DNA of 64,000 nucleotides from Oceanicella sp. SM1341. GTDB lineage: Bacteria; Pseudomonadota; Alphaproteobacteria; Rhodobacterales; Rhodobacteraceae. The notes beneath the pieces were generated by a model. It saw nothing but the letters and a program-made list of their open reading frames with translations, had not been told where the DNA came from and made no database searches. Where the stretch lies: assembly GCF_003448965.1 (NCBI RefSeq), contig NZ_QRGC01000024.1, forward strand, positions 29,321 through 93,320, given 5' to 3'. Of this stretch, positions 26,450 through 38,178 are shown piece after piece. The position numbers were made by a program, and so were the translations under genes. Within the stretch, counting starts at the first letter, position 1. Each line of letters opens with the position of its first letter.

Positions 26450-27496
26450 ATGTCAGAGCAGAAGAATGCCCTCACCTACCGGGATGCAGGCGTCGACATC
26501 GACGCCGGGAATGCCCTGGTCGACCGTATCAAGCCCGCCGCCGCCTCCACGGCGCGCCCCGGGGTGATGGACGGGCTCGGCGGCTTCGGCGCCCTGTTCG
26601 ACCCCCGCGCGGCCGGGTTCACCGATCCGGTGCTGGTCGCGGCCACCGATGGCGTGGGCACCAAGCTGCGGCTGGCCATCGACACCGGCCTGCTCGACAC
26701 CGTGGGCATCGACCTCGTCGCCATGTGCGTGAACGACCTCGTGTGCCAGGGCGCCGAGCCGCTGTTCTTCCTCGACTATTTCGCCACCGGCAAGCTCTCG
26801 GTCGACGAGGCCGCCCGCGTGGTGGAGGGCATCGCCGCCGGCTGCCGCGAGGCGGGTTGCGCGCTGGTGGGCGGCGAGACCGCCGAGATGCCGGGCATGT
26901 ACGCCCCGGGCGATTTCGACCTCGCCGGCTTCGCCGTGGGCGCGATGGAGCGCGGCACCGCCCTGCCCCGCGAGGTGGCGGAGGGCGACGTGCTGCTCGG
27001 CCTCGCCTCCTCCGGCGTGCATTCCAACGGCTATTCGCTCGTGCGCCGCGTGGCCGAGGCCACCGGGCTGGGCTGGAACGCGCCCTGCCCCTTCGGCGAG
27101 GGCACGCTGGGCGCCGCCCTGCTCGCGCCCACGAAGCTCTACGTGAAGCCGGCGCTGGCCGCGGTGCGCGCCGGCGGCGTGCATGGGCTCGCGCATATCA
27201 CCGGCGGCGGGCTCACCGAGAACCTGCCCCGCGTGCTGCCCGAGGGCCTGGGCGCTGCCATCGACCTCGGCGCCTGGGACCTGCCGCCGGTGTTCGGCTG
27301 GCTGGCCGACAGCGCCGGGCTCGACGACGCGGAAATGCTCAAGACCTTCAACTGCGGCATCGGCCTGATCGTGGTCGCGGCGCCGGAGGCGGCGGTCACG
27401 CTGGCCGGCCTGCTCGAGGCCGCGGGCGAGACCGTGTTCCGCATCGGCAGCGTCACCGCGGGTGCGGGCGTCTCCTACGAGGGCAGCCTCGCGTGA
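26450..27496 (+). CDS. purM: phosphoribosylformylglycinamidine cyclo-ligase
   Basis: This is a 348-residue PurM from ATG 26450, matching the family length. It closes the imidazole ring of AIR in purine synthesis using ATP. Visible signatures are [12 protein letters not shown] at the N-terminus, the ATP-dimer motif [13 protein letters not shown], the [21 protein letters not shown] segment and [14 protein letters not shown]. Its stop overlaps the GTG start of purN, so the two steps are translationally coupled. The upstream gene is the divergent tRNA. Confidence 0.96.
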   Translation: MSEQKNALTYRDAGVDIDAGNALVDRIKPAAASTARPGVMDGLGGFGALFDPRAAGFTDPVLVAATDGVGTKLRLAIDTGLLDTVGIDLVAMCVNDLVCQGAEPLFFLDYFATGKLSVDEAARVVEGIAAGCREAGCALVGGETAEMPGMYAPGDFDLAGFAVGAMERGTALPREVAEGDVLLGLASSGVHSNGYSLVRRVAEATGLGWNAPCPFGEGTLGAALLAPTKLYVKPALAAVRAGGVHGLAHITGGGLTENLPRVLPEGLGAAIDLGAWDLPPVFGWLADSAGLDDAEMLKTFNCGIGLIVVAAPEAAVTLAGLLEAAGETVFRIGSVTAGAGVSYEGSLA

Positions 27497-28107
27497 ACCC
27501 TGCCACCAGCCTGCCCCGCGTCGCCATCCTGATCTCGGGCGGCGGGTCCAACATGCTCTCCCTCGTGAGGGCCATGCAGTCCGGCGCGGTGGCGGCCGAG
27601 CCTGCGCTGGTGCTCTCGAACCGGCCGGATGCCGGCGGCCTTGCGAAGGCCGAGGCGCTCGGCGTGCCCACCGCGGTGGTCGACCACAAGCCCTTCAGGG
27701 GCGACCGCGAGGCGTTTGACGCCGCGGTGCAGGAGCGACTGGCGCAGAGCGGCGCCGATATCGTCTGCCTCGCCGGGTTCATGCGCATTCTCACGCCGGG
27801 CTTCATTGCGCCCTGGGAGGGGCGGATGCTCAACATCCATCCCTCGCTTCTGCCGCTGTTTCGCGGGTTGCACACCCATGAGCGGGCGCTCGAGGCGGGG
27901 ATGGCCGTGCATGGCTGCACCGTGCACGAGGTGACGGCCGAGCTCGATGGCGGCCCGATCCGCGGCCAGGCGGTGATCGCGGTGGAGGCGGGTGACACGC
28001 CCGACACCCTCGCCGCCCGCCTGCTGCCGATGGAGCACCGGCTCTACCCCGCGGTGCTCGCGCGCTTCGTGCGCGGCGAGCGCGCGCCGCTGGCCCTCTT
28101 CGGCTGA
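27493..28107 (+). CDS. purN: phosphoribosylglycinamide formyltransferase
   Basis: This is a 204-residue PurN starting at GTG 27493 inside the purM stop. It transfers formyl from 10-formyl-tetrahydrofolate to GAR. The first loop [12 protein letters not shown] binds phosphate; catalytic residues are in [17 protein letters not shown] (Asn-His) and TAELDGGPI (Asp). A strong terminator lies 43 bp after the stop. Confidence 0.96.
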   Translation: MNPATSLPRVAILISGGGSNMLSLVRAMQSGAVAAEPALVLSNRPDAGGLAKAEALGVPTAVVDHKPFRGDREAFDAAVQERLAQSGADIVCLAGFMRILTPGFIAPWEGRMLNIHPSLLPLFRGLHTHERALEAGMAVHGCTVHEVTAELDGGPIRGQAVIAVEAGDTPDTLAARLLPMEHRLYPAVLARFVRGERAPLALFG

Positions 28108-28149
28108 AGCCCCGCGGCGTCGGCCCGCAACCCTCTGCGATACCATGAA

Positions 28150-28186
28150 AAACGGCCGCGGCTCCGGCAGGAGCACGCGGCCGTTT
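28150..28186. terminator. bidirectional terminator between purN and ndk
   Basis: An 11-bp stem (AAACGGCCGCG at 28150-28160 and complement at 28176-28186) is continued by an inner 5-bp stem GCTCC/GGAGC around a 4-base loop, with one bulged A. The outer arms give an A-run on one side and TTT on the other, so it can serve both convergent genes. Confidence 0.85.
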
Positions 28187-28237
28187 CATGTCTCGTCCGG
28201 TGGCGCGGGTGCCGGGGCGCCCGCGCCGGAGGCCGGT

Positions 28238-28660
28238 TCAGCCCACCAGCTCGATGCCGGCGAAGAAGAAGGCGATCTCTTCCTTGGCGGTCTCCGGGGC
28301 GTCGGAGCCGTGCACGGAGTTCTCGCCCACGGAGAGGGCGAAGGCCTTGCGGATGGTGCCCTCGTCGGCCTGGGCCGGGTTGGTGGCGCCCATCACTTCG
28401 CGGTTCTTCGCGATGGCACCCTCACCCTCGAGCACCTGCACGACGACCGGCTCGGCGCTCATCTGCTCGACGAGCTCACCGTAGAACGGGCGCTCCTTGT
28501 GCACGGCGTAGAACTGGCCGGCCTGCGCCGGGGTCAGGTGGATGCGCTTGGACGCGACGACCCGCAGGCCGGCCTCCTCGAACATCGCCACGATCTTGCC
28601 GGTCAGGTTGCGGCGGGTGGCGTCGGGTTTGATGATGGACAGGGTGCGTTCGATGGCCAT
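28238..28660 (-). CDS. ndk: nucleoside diphosphate kinase
   Basis: This 140-residue protein has the standard Ndk length. It transfers the gamma phosphate of ATP to nucleoside diphosphates through a phosphohistidine. The catalytic His is residue 117 in ENSVHGSDA; the N-terminal [11 protein letters not shown] and the [11 protein letters not shown] segments are diagnostic. Transcription runs toward the shared terminator with purN. Confidence 0.97.
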   Translation of the reverse strand: MAIERTLSIIKPDATRRNLTGKIVAMFEEAGLRVVASKRIHLTPAQAGQFYAVHKERPFYGELVEQMSAEPVVVQVLEGEGAIAKNREVMGATNPAQADEGTIRKAFALSVGENSVHGSDAPETAKEEIAFFFAGIELVG

Positions 28661-28863
28661 GTGCGGCTCCCGGAAATTGAATGCGCTGCAGTGCGGCCGG
28701 ACCGTGATCCGGCCGGCTCGCGCAGGCTCCTAGCACGGAAGCGGGATGCCCGCAAACCTCTCCTCGCGGCGGGAGGCCGGCGGCTCTGCGCCGATCGCCG
28801 CAGGCCGCGGCGACTGCTCCCGCACGGGCCCGGGCGCCGCCGCACCTTCCGCCGGGACCGGAC

Positions 28864-28952
28864 GCCGCCGCGGCACGCGGCGGCCCGGCCCAACGGGAGC
28901 GCCGCCGCGCCTCGCGGTGGCAGCGACGGGCGGGAGGGCCCCCGTGCGGTCC
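28864..28952 (+). repeat. copy A of a ~90-bp inverted repeat flanking the ABC-F gene
   Basis: This block matches the reverse complement of 30950-31041 over about 90 bp with only a few mismatches and small indels. The core CGGCCCGGCCCAACGGGAG is identical. A strong hairpin (GCCGCCGCG at 28864-28872, complement at 28876-28884) lies at one end. It separates the divergent ndk and ABC-F genes. Confidence 0.8.
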
Positions 28953-29056
28953 AGCCCCCTCCGGCGTGGCGCGGGGGCCGCGGGCGGTCGGATTGCGCTG
29001 CAGCGCTGCACGCACCACGTTGCTCATCGCAGCGCAGCAATGCTAGGGGATGGCGC

Positions 29057-30940
<1,884 letters not shown>

Positions 30941-30949
30941 GGCGCGGGG

Positions 30950-31041
30950 GGACCGGCCGGGGGCCCTCCCGCCCGTCGCCGGCACCGCGAGGCGCGGCAC
31001 CGCTCCCGTTGGGCCGGGCCGCCGCGCTGCCGCGCGGCGGC
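30950..31041 (-). repeat. copy B of the inverted repeat flanking the ABC-F gene
   Basis: This is the reverse-complement partner of 28864-28952, starting 9 bp after the ABC-F stop. A 10-bp hairpin (GCCGCCGCGC at 31018-31027, complement 31032-31041, loop TGCC) lies at the argC side and could terminate both convergent genes. Confidence 0.8.
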
Positions 31042-31067
31042 GGCAGCGCCGGCTCCGGAGGCCGCGA

Positions 31068-31991
31068 TCAGCCGGTGAGGCCGGTGCCCTCGTCGAGGCC
31101 GAGCATCAGGTTGAGGTTCTGCACCGCCGCCCCCGAAGCGCCCTTGCCCAGGTTGTCGAGCACCGCGACGAGCACGGCGCAGCCGTTTTCGCTGTCACCA
31201 TGCACGGAGAGCTCCATGCGGTTGGTGCCATTGGTGCGCTCGGGGTCGATGCGGCCCTCGTAGGCCGCCATCGGCAGCACGGAGACGAAGCGCGCGTCCG
31301 CGTAATGCTCGGCATAGGCGGCGGAGAGGCTCTCCACCGTGAGCCCGCCCTCGAGGTGCAGCGGGATCTGCACGATCATGCCTTGCGCGAAATCCCCCAC
31401 CGAGGGCGAGAAGATCGGCCGGCGGGCGAGGCCACCGTGCTTCATGATCTCGGGCACGTGCTTGTGGTGCTGGGTGTTGGCGTAGACGAAGTGTTTCGGG
31501 TGGCCCTCGGCCTCGAACTCGCCGATCATCGCCTTGCCGCCGCCGGTATAGCCGCTCACCGCGTTGATGGAGATCGGAGCGTCGGCGGCGATCAGCCCGC
31601 GCGAGACGAGCGGGTGCAGCAGCGCGATGGCGCCGGAGGCGTAGCAGCCGGGGTTCGAGACCCGCGCGGCCGAGGCCACGGCGCCGCGCGCCTGCGGAGT
31701 GAGCTCGGGGAAGCCGAACACCCAGTCCGGCGCCACGCGGTGGGCGGTGCTCGCGTCGATCAGCCGGGTGTCGGTGCCGGCGAGCCGCGGCACGATGTCG
31801 TGCACCGCGGCATCGGGCAGGCAGAGGATGGCGACATCGGCGGCCGCGAAGGCCTCCAGCCGGGCAGCGGTGTCCTTGCGCGCATCATCGGCAAGCTGGA
31901 CGAGCGCGATGTCGCCGCGCGCCTCCAGGCGCTCGCGGATCTGCAGCCCCGTGGTGCCCGCCTCGCCGTCGATGAATACTTTCCACGCCAT
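31068..31991 (-). CDS. argC: N-acetyl-gamma-glutamyl-phosphate reductase (type 2)
   Basis: This 307-residue protein is shorter than type 1 ArgC and belongs to the ArgC2 form. It reduces N-acetylglutamyl phosphate with NADPH in arginine synthesis. The N-terminal dinucleotide motif is FIDGEAGTTGLQIRERL, the catalytic Cys is in SNPGCYASG, and the C-terminal LDNLGKGASGAAVQNLNLMLG segment is conserved. A fragment of the other ArgC type sits 2.4 kb away. Confidence 0.93.
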   Translation of the reverse strand: MAWKVFIDGEAGTTGLQIRERLEARGDIALVQLADDARKDTAARLEAFAAADVAILCLPDAAVHDIVPRLAGTDTRLIDASTAHRVAPDWVFGFPELTPQARGAVASAARVSNPGCYASGAIALLHPLVSRGLIAADAPISINAVSGYTGGGKAMIGEFEAEGHPKHFVYANTQHHKHVPEIMKHGGLARRPIFSPSVGDFAQGMIVQIPLHLEGGLTVESLSAAYAEHYADARFVSVLPMAAYEGRIDPERTNGTNRMELSVHGDSENGCAVLVAVLDNLGKGASGAAVQNLNLMLGLDEGTGLTG

Positions 31992-32201
31992 CGGTGTCTT
32001 GCCTTCGCCAATGTGGTTTCGTCCGCTGGCGGAGATAGCAGGTCCGGCCCGCGATTTAAATGCCGCCGGCGCCCTGCCCGCGCGAAAAGCGCAGTGGGGG
32101 CGAAAAGCGCGGCGAGGATGATCTGGATCAAGGTGCGCTGCGCGCCCCCGGTGCTATCCCTCCTCCCGTGGCCGACAGGTCCCCACTGAAGGAGCCGCAT
32201 C

Positions 32202-33023
32202 ATGACGATCAGGAACATTCTCGTGTCCTACAACGGCACGCCCGCCGCCGACGCCGCGCTGACCATGGCGAAGCTGATGGCCCGCACCCACGACGGGCAC
32301 CTCACCGGGGTGCTGTCCTACGGGCCGCAGGAGATCATCACCACCTACGCCGGCTACATGCCGGCCGGGGTGGCCGAGCAGCTGGTGGAGGCCGATCTCG
32401 CCCGCCGCGACCAGGTGATGGCGCGCTTCAGCAAGCTCACCGCGGACATGGAGCCGGCGCGGGTGCATTTCCGCGACGTGTTCTCCACCGCCGACAACGG
32501 GCTGATGGACGTCTCGCGCTGCTACGACATCATCGTGATGGGCCGGGCGCCGCAGGCGGGCGAGTTCCCGCACATGGAGGCCCACCCGGACGTGGTGGCC
32601 CGGCACTCGGGCCGCCCGGTGCTGGTGGTGCCGGCGGAGTTCGAGGCGGCGACCTGCGCCTCCTCGGCGCTGATCGCCTGGGACGGAGGCCGCGCCGCGG
32701 CCCGCGCGCTGAGCGACGCCCTGCCGCTGCTGAACCCGAAGGCGGTGGTGCGGGTACTGACCATCGGCAACCCCGAGGACACCGCCGCCCTCGACCCCGT
32801 GGCGACCCATCTCGGCCGGCACGGCATCGCGGTGGAGCGGGAGATCCGGGCGCGCAAGGGCCGCTCGGTGGCCCAGACCCTGCTCGACGGCTGCACGGAC
32901 GCGGGTGTCGACATGCTGATCATGGGTGCCTACGAGCACTCGAAATTCGCGGAGGACCTGTTCGGCGGCGTGACCGACACGGTGCTGCGCAACGCCCCCA
33001 TCCCGGTGCTGCTCAGCCACTGA
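32202..33023 (+). CDS. tandem-domain universal stress protein
   Basis: This is a 273-residue protein with two UspA folds. The first is NILVSYNGTPAADAALTMAKLMART at the N-terminus, the second begins near residue 145 (SSALIAWDGGRAAARALSDAL). The ATP-type motif GAYEHSKFAEDLFGG and the final PIPVLLSH are typical of the second domain. Such proteins bind nucleotides and act under stress; the exact role is unknown. A strong terminator lies 67 bp after the stop. Confidence 0.9.
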   Translation: MTIRNILVSYNGTPAADAALTMAKLMARTHDGHLTGVLSYGPQEIITTYAGYMPAGVAEQLVEADLARRDQVMARFSKLTADMEPARVHFRDVFSTADNGLMDVSRCYDIIVMGRAPQAGEFPHMEAHPDVVARHSGRPVLVVPAEFEAATCASSALIAWDGGRAAARALSDALPLLNPKAVVRVLTIGNPEDTAALDPVATHLGRHGIAVEREIRARKGRSVAQTLLDGCTDAGVDMLIMGAYEHSKFAEDLFGGVTDTVLRNAPIPVLLSH

Positions 33024-33089
33024 GCCCGGGAGAGGCACGACCGAAGCCTGGGGCCGGTGGGGCCCCGGACCCTGGTGAAGGCCGTGTGA

Positions 33090-33123
33090 GGGCCGCCCCT
33101 TTCTGCGACGTGAGGGGCGGCCC
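33090..33123 (+). terminator. Rho-independent terminator after the usp gene
   Basis: A perfect 11-bp stem (GGGCCGCCCCT at 33090-33100, complement at 33113-33123) with a 12-base loop is followed directly by GTTTTCTTT. This is a classical intrinsic terminator. Confidence 0.9.
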
Positions 33124-33497
33124 GTTTTCTTTCGCAGCGGGCCGGTCTGAACGGCCGGTCGGGAGGCGCGGCGCCCCGCCCCCTCCGCGGGACCGTGGCG
33201 CCACGGGTATCGAGTCCGGAAGCCAGCATTCTCAGAAGGTTACTCGGCGTTTCTCACAAGGCAGTGCACGCGTGCCCGAAACACCGTAAGCAATGCCGCG
33301 CCTGCCCGGCCCACGGCCGCGACACCGGCTTTCCTCATCCGACCAGCCGGCCGCTGCACCCGTTGTCGATCCATCCGTCGGGCATTTCCTCCCCCGGGCC
33401 GGACCCTCGGCGCGATGCCGGCGGCGCGCCGCGACGCGGGCTGACCGGGCGCGCGCGATGATGCAAGCGCCCGCCCGGAAGCACCGTGACCGCGGCC
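33124..33497. other. gene-free region beside an argC relic
   Basis: These 374 bases lie between the usp terminator and the argC fragment. Composition is mixed and the open frames are short. No plausible gene, RNA or mobile-element end was seen; it may be degraded sequence from the same event that left the argC fragment. Confidence 0.4.
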
Positions 33498-33740
33498 TCA
33501 CGGCCAGACCGGCGCGCCCTCCAGGCCCGCGGTTTCGGGCAGGCCGCAGATCAGGTTCGCGTTCTGCACCGCCTGGCCGGCCGCGCCCTTGCCGAGGTTG
33601 TCCACCACCCCCATCACGATCACCAGGTTCCGCTCCGGGTCGGCGGCATAGCTGACGAGGGAGAGGTTCGAGGCGCTCGCCCATTTGGTCTGCGGCGGCC
33701 GGTCGGTCACCCGGACGAAGGGGCGATCGGCATAGAAGCT
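33498..33740 (-). pseudogene. argC: truncated type 1 argC (C-terminal remnant)
   Basis: About 80 residues remain, reading FYADRPFVRVTDRPP through PQTKWASASN, then VDNLGKGAAGQAVQNAN and ending GLEGAPVWP. This is the C-terminal end of type 1 N-acetyl-gamma-glutamyl-phosphate reductase. The NADP-binding domain and catalytic Cys are gone; upstream sequence is unrelated low complexity and there is no ribosome site. A full type 2 argC lies 1.5-2.7 kb to the left, so arginine synthesis need not be lost. Confidence 0.8.
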
Positions 33741-33819
33741 GCGCGCCGCCGGGGGCCGGAGGCGGTCTCCCGCCGCGCCGGGCGGCGGCACGGCGGAACA
33801 TCCCGCTCTGCCCGGGCGC

Positions 33820-34287
33820 CTACGCCTGCGCGCCGGAGCTTGCCTTGCGCACCCAGCGGCCGTCTTCCTGGGCCCAGTAGGTGGCCTGAAGCCCTGCCCC
33901 GGCGATGCGCTTCCAGTCCTCGCGCGCGGCGCCGACGGCGCCGGGGTCGGCGCCGTCGAAGAGCAGCACGGTGCGGGTGAGCGCGCTCATCTCCGCCGTC
34001 TCGGCCCGCGCGCCGTCGACGAGGAACAGCACCTCGGCGCCGTTGGGCATCTCGGGCCCCGCGGTGAGGTAGACCGGCTGGCGCTCCGCGTGCTCGGGCC
34101 CGGTGCCATGCGGCAGGAAGCCGTCGTCGGAGCTGGTCCAGAGCAGGCCGTCGAGCGCCGGCACCCGCTCCGCCACCCCGCAGCGCACCACGGCGCGCCA
34201 GCCGCGCTCGAGCGTGCGCTCGAGCAGGCCGGGCAGCGTGGCTTCCAGCGTGCTGCGGGTCAGGTGGTAGAACAGCACCTCGGACAT
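33820..34287 (-). CDS. holC: DNA polymerase III subunit chi
   Basis: This 155-residue protein matches the size of the HolC clamp-loader accessory subunit that binds single-strand DNA-binding protein. Signatures are EVLFYHLTRSTLEATLPGLLERTLERGWRAVV at the start (given here in part), DGLLWTSSDDGFLPHG and LFLVDGARAETAEM. It starts 10 bp after the pepA stop, an order conserved in many proteobacteria. Confidence 0.92.
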   Translation of the reverse strand: MSEVLFYHLTRSTLEATLPGLLERTLERGWRAVVRCGVAERVPALDGLLWTSSDDGFLPHGTGPEHAERQPVYLTAGPEMPNGAEVLFLVDGARAETAEMSALTRTVLLFDGADPGAVGAAREDWKRIAGAGLQATYWAQEDGRWVRKASSGAQA

Positions 34288-34297
34288 GGCGCGGGGC

Positions 34298-35773
34298 TCA
34301 CTCCGCCTCGTATTTCTCGCGGATCAGCCGGTCGAGGGCGCGCACGCCCCAGCCGGTGGCACCCTTGGGGGCGAAATCCGTCTCGGAGGGCGGCACGGTC
34401 ACGCCGGCGATGTCGAGATGGCACCAGGGCACGTCGTCCTTCACGAAGCGGCCGAGGAACTGGGCGGCGGTGATCGAGCCGCCGGCCCGGCCGCCGGTGT
34501 TCTTCATGTCCGCGAGGCGCGACTTGATGAGCTTGTCGTAGGCCGGGCCCATCGGCATGCGCCAGGCGCCCTCGCCCTCGCGCCGCGCGGCGGTGATGAA
34601 GGCGGCGGCCAGGGTCTCGTCGTTGGAGAACACGCCGGCGTTTTCATGGCCCAGCCCGACGATGATCGCCCCGGTGAGCGTGGCGAGATTGATCATGCCC
34701 GAGGGCTTGAAGCGCTCCTGCGCGTACCACATCACGTCGCCCAGCACGAGCCGGCCCTCGGCGTCGGTGTTGATGATCTCCACCGTGTCGCCCTTCATCG
34801 ACTTCACGATGTCGCCGGGCCGCTGGGCGAGGCCGTCGGGCATGTTCTCGACCAGGCCGACGAGGCCCACCACGTTGGCCTTCGCCCGGCGCAGCGCCAG
34901 CGCGCGCATCACGCCGGAGACGACACCGGCGCCGCCCATGTCCATGGTCATGTCCTCCATGCCGGAGGCGGGCTTGAGCGAGATGCCGCCGGTGTCGAAC
35001 ACCACGCCCTTGCCCACCAGGGCGAAGGGGGGCTCGTCGCCGCCGCCCATCCATTTCATCACCACCACCTTGGTGGGGCTGGCCGAGCCCTGCCCCACGC
35101 CCAGCAGCATGCGCATGCCCAGCTTCTCCAGCTCCTCCTCCTCGAGGATCTCCACCTCGAGGCCGAGCTCCTGCATCGCGGCGAGCCGGGCGGCGAACTC
35201 GGTGGTGGTGAGCACGTTGGAAGGCTCGTTCACCAGGTCGCGGGTGAAGAACACGCCCTCGACCAGCGCCATGTAGGGGGTGGAGGCGGCGGCCGTCGCC
35301 TCGGCGTCGGCGACCTGGAAGACCACCTTCGGACGCGGCGTCTCTTCCTCGGCCGCCTTCTTGTAGACGCGGAAATCATAGGCGCGCAGCGCGAGACCGT
35401 AGGCGATCTCCTGCGGGTTGCGGATGTTGGGGGCCACCACGGTGACACCGGCCTCGGCCATGTTGCGCGCCACCCAGGAGCCGGCCTTGCGGGCCGGCAG
35501 CAGGCCGGGGGAACGGGCGAGCTTGACCACCAGCAGCTTCTCCGCCTCGATCCCGCTCGGCATGGCCAGCACCATGCCGGTGCCCTCGTCGAGCTTCTCG
35601 AAGCTCTTGCTCTCGATGGCGCGTTTCAGCACGCCCTTGACCATGCGGTCGAGCCGGCGCAGGGGCTGGGCGAGGTTGCCCTCTGCCGGAACGAATACCG
35701 CGATGGAGCCGGCCGCCTCGGCGAGTGCGGGAATGTCGACGGCCTCGAAGCTGATCTGGACTGGCTCGGTCAT
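34298..35773 (-). CDS. pepA: leucyl aminopeptidase
   Basis: This is a 491-residue M17 peptidase from ATG 35773, preceded by GGAGGAA. It releases N-terminal residues from peptides with two metal ions. The diagnostic motif NTDAEGRLVLGD, the Lys-containing GKGVVFDTGG and the DMKNTGGRAGGSITAAQFL stretch are all present. The N-terminal macro-like domain spans about residues 1-165. holC follows in the same transcript. Upstream it is divergent from lptF. Confidence 0.95.
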   Translation of the reverse strand: MTEPVQISFEAVDIPALAEAAGSIAVFVPAEGNLAQPLRRLDRMVKGVLKRAIESKSFEKLDEGTGMVLAMPSGIEAEKLLVVKLARSPGLLPARKAGSWVARNMAEAGVTVVAPNIRNPQEIAYGLALRAYDFRVYKKAAEEETPRPKVVFQVADAEATAAASTPYMALVEGVFFTRDLVNEPSNVLTTTEFAARLAAMQELGLEVEILEEEELEKLGMRMLLGVGQGSASPTKVVVMKWMGGGDEPPFALVGKGVVFDTGGISLKPASGMEDMTMDMGGAGVVSGVMRALALRRAKANVVGLVGLVENMPDGLAQRPGDIVKSMKGDTVEIINTDAEGRLVLGDVMWYAQERFKPSGMINLATLTGAIIVGLGHENAGVFSNDETLAAAFITAARREGEGAWRMPMGPAYDKLIKSRLADMKNTGGRAGGSITAAQFLGRFVKDDVPWCHLDIAGVTVPPSETDFAPKGATGWGVRALDRLIREKYEAE

Positions 35774-35923
35774 TGCGTTCCTCCGGCAGGGCGTTTGTAC
35801 AGGCAATCACACCTAGTGCCTTTGCCCGATCTTGACCAGCGCCTGCGAAAAACATACCCGAAGGGGGGATACGCGCCCCGCCCGCACGGGGGGAAGCCGC
35901 TCCCCCGGGGGCACGGAGGTTGC

Positions 35924-37039
35924 TTGAACCAGCTCGACAGATACATCTTCGGCCAGATCGTCGGCCCCTTCGGCTTCTTCGCGCTGATCTTCACCGGCGT
36001 GATCTGGCTGAGCCAGAGCCTGCGCATCATCGACCTGGTGGTGAACAACGGCCAGTCGGCGGCGGTGTTCGCCGAGTTCACGGCGCTTCTGCTGCCCACG
36101 GTGATGTCGGTGGTGATGCCGGTCTCGGCCTTCGCGGCCACGCTCTTCGCGCTCAACCGGCTCTATTCCGAATCCGAGCTCGTGGTGATGATGGCCTCCG
36201 GGCGCAGCTTCGCCGGGCTGGCGCGGCCCGTCGCGATGTTCGGGCTGATGATCATGGCGGCGATGATGGTGGTGACGCTCTACCTCATGCCCACCGCCGC
36301 CCGCCAGCTGCGCGACCGCATGGCCGACCTGCGCGGCGACATCGCCAACGTGCTGATCCGCGAGGGGCAGTTCATCCACCCCTCCGACGGCATCACCATC
36401 TACGTGGGCGACGCGAGCCGCAGCGGCGAGATGGCCGACATCTTCATCCACGACATGCGCAACCCGGCCCAGCCGGTGACCTACTCGGCAAACCGCGCCG
36501 CCCTGGTGCGCGCCAACGGCGAGGCGCGGGTGGTGATGTTCGACGGCACCGCCCAGCAGTACGACACCCGCACCACCTCGCTCTCCACCCTGCGCTTCGA
36601 CACCTTCACCTACGACCTCACCGCGCTGATGCAGGACGACGGCGACCGCCGCCGCAAGCCCTCAGAATACTACGTGGGCACGCTGGTGAACCCGCCCGAT
36701 GAGATCCGCGCCCAGCCCGGCTACCAGGCGGGGGATTTCCTCGCCGAGGGGCACGAGCAGATCGTGGCCCCGCTCTACGCGCTGGTGCTGCCGCTGGTGG
36801 CGGCCACGTTCATCCTGCTCGGCGGCTTCCGGCGCCGCGGCTTCGCGGTGCAGATCTGGCTCGCCATCGGCGCGGGGCTCGGGGTGCGGCTGCTCGGCGT
36901 GGCGGCAAAGGCGGTGGCCACGGGCAACGCCGCGCTCTGGCCGGTGATGTATGCCCCGCCGCTGATCACCCTCGCCATCATCGTCTGGCTGCTGGCGCGG
37001 CGGCACGTGGGCGCCCGGCGCCGGGAGGCCATCACGTGA
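35924..37039 (+). CDS. lptF: LPS export ABC permease LptF
   Basis: A TTG at 35924 is the likely start: GGAGG lies just before it and the product begins NQLDRYIFGQ, as LptF proteins do. The 371-residue inner-membrane protein has helices at about 13-35, 55-80, 100-120 and three near the C-terminus, with a periplasmic jellyroll domain between. Together with LptG and LptB (not here) it extracts lipopolysaccharide. Its stop overlaps the lptG GTG start. Confidence 0.93.
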   Translation: MNQLDRYIFGQIVGPFGFFALIFTGVIWLSQSLRIIDLVVNNGQSAAVFAEFTALLLPTVMSVVMPVSAFAATLFALNRLYSESELVVMMASGRSFAGLARPVAMFGLMIMAAMMVVTLYLMPTAARQLRDRMADLRGDIANVLIREGQFIHPSDGITIYVGDASRSGEMADIFIHDMRNPAQPVTYSANRAALVRANGEARVVMFDGTAQQYDTRTTSLSTLRFDTFTYDLTALMQDDGDRRRKPSEYYVGTLVNPPDEIRAQPGYQAGDFLAEGHEQIVAPLYALVLPLVAATFILLGGFRRRGFAVQIWLAIGAGLGVRLLGVAAKAVATGNAALWPVMYAPPLITLAIIVWLLARRHVGARRREAIT

Positions 37040-38142
37040 GCCCGACCCTGTTTCGCTACATCACCCGGCGCTTCCTCGGCACACTGGCCGCGGCGCTCAT
37101 GGTGGTGATGCTGCTCATCATCCTCATCGACCTCGTGGAGCTGATGCGCCGCGGCTCGGACACCGACGCGAGCTTCGGCGACCTGCTGGTGCTCGCGCTG
37201 CTGCACGCGCTCTCGGTGGCCAACACCACCTTCCCCTTCGTGTTCATGCTCGCGGCCATGGCCTGTTTCGGCCGGCTGGCGCGCACCTCGGAGCTGGTGG
37301 TCACGCGGGCCGCGGGGGTTTCGGTCTGGAAGCTGCTGCTGCCGGTGGTGCTCACCTCCGCCTGTCTCGGCGTGCTGGCCTTCTCGGTGTACAACCCGAT
37401 CTCGGCCGCCACGCTGAGCCGCTTCGAGACGCTGGAGGCGCGCTACTTCCGCGGCCAGGAGAGCCTGCTCTCGGTCTCGCGCGAGGGGCTGTGGCTGCGC
37501 CAGGGCGGGCGCGACGACCAGACGGTGATCCGCGCCCGGCGCTCGAACGCGCAAGGCACCGAGCTCGAGCAGGTGTCGCTCTTCCGCTTCGGGCCGCAGA
37601 ACACCCTGCTCTCGCGCATCGAGGCGGCGCGGGCCGACCTCGGCGACCATGTCTGGTCGCTGACCGACGTGCACCGCTGGACCTTCGACCCCGAGAACCC
37701 CGACGCGAGCCCGGTGCGCGACGAGGCGGAGGAGGCGCAGGTGCCCACCGACCTCACCTCCAACCACATCCTGGAGAGCTTCGCCTCGCCCGACGCGATC
37801 GGCTTCTGGGACCTGCCGGATTTCATCGAGGCACTGCGCGCCTCGGGCTTCTCCACCCTGCGCCACGAGATGCATTTCCAGACCGAGCTTGCCAAGCCGC
37901 TGCTCTACTCGGCCATGGTGCTGATCGGTGCTGCCTTCTCCATGCGCCACGTGCGCTTCGGCGGCATAGGGCTGATGCTGGTGGGGGCCACGCTTACGGG
38001 CTTTGCCCTGTTCTTCGTCTCGGATATCACACAGGCTCTCGGGGCTTCGGGGGCGATTCCGACACTGATCGCGGCATGGGTTCCACCGGCCGCGGCGATG
38101 TTGCTGGCGCTGGGATTGCTGTTCTATCTCGAGGACGGATAA
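37036..38142 (+). CDS. lptG: LPS export ABC permease LptG
   Basis: This is a 368-residue protein from GTG 37036, coupled to lptF by a 4-bp GTGA overlap. The N-terminal TLFRYITRRFLGTLAAALMV is typical for LptG, with three helices before and three after a periplasmic domain (about residues 130-265). It forms the transmembrane half of the LptB2FG complex. lptD follows almost at once. Confidence 0.93.
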   Translation: MSPTLFRYITRRFLGTLAAALMVVMLLIILIDLVELMRRGSDTDASFGDLLVLALLHALSVANTTFPFVFMLAAMACFGRLARTSELVVTRAAGVSVWKLLLPVVLTSACLGVLAFSVYNPISAATLSRFETLEARYFRGQESLLSVSREGLWLRQGGRDDQTVIRARRSNAQGTELEQVSLFRFGPQNTLLSRIEAARADLGDHVWSLTDVHRWTFDPENPDASPVRDEAEEAQVPTDLTSNHILESFASPDAIGFWDLPDFIEALRASGFSTLRHEMHFQTELAKPLLYSAMVLIGAAFSMRHVRFGGIGLMLVGATLTGFALFFVSDITQALGASGAIPTLIAAWVPPAAAMLLALGLLFYLEDG

Positions 38143-38178
38143 TTGCCCGGCGCAGGGGCCCCGGCGTCAAAGGAAGGG

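Noticed and set aside
34286..35923. Long N-terminal extension of the lptF frame
   Set aside because: The stretch is antisense to pepA and of shadow composition. LptF starts at the TTG at 35924 with a GGAGG site.
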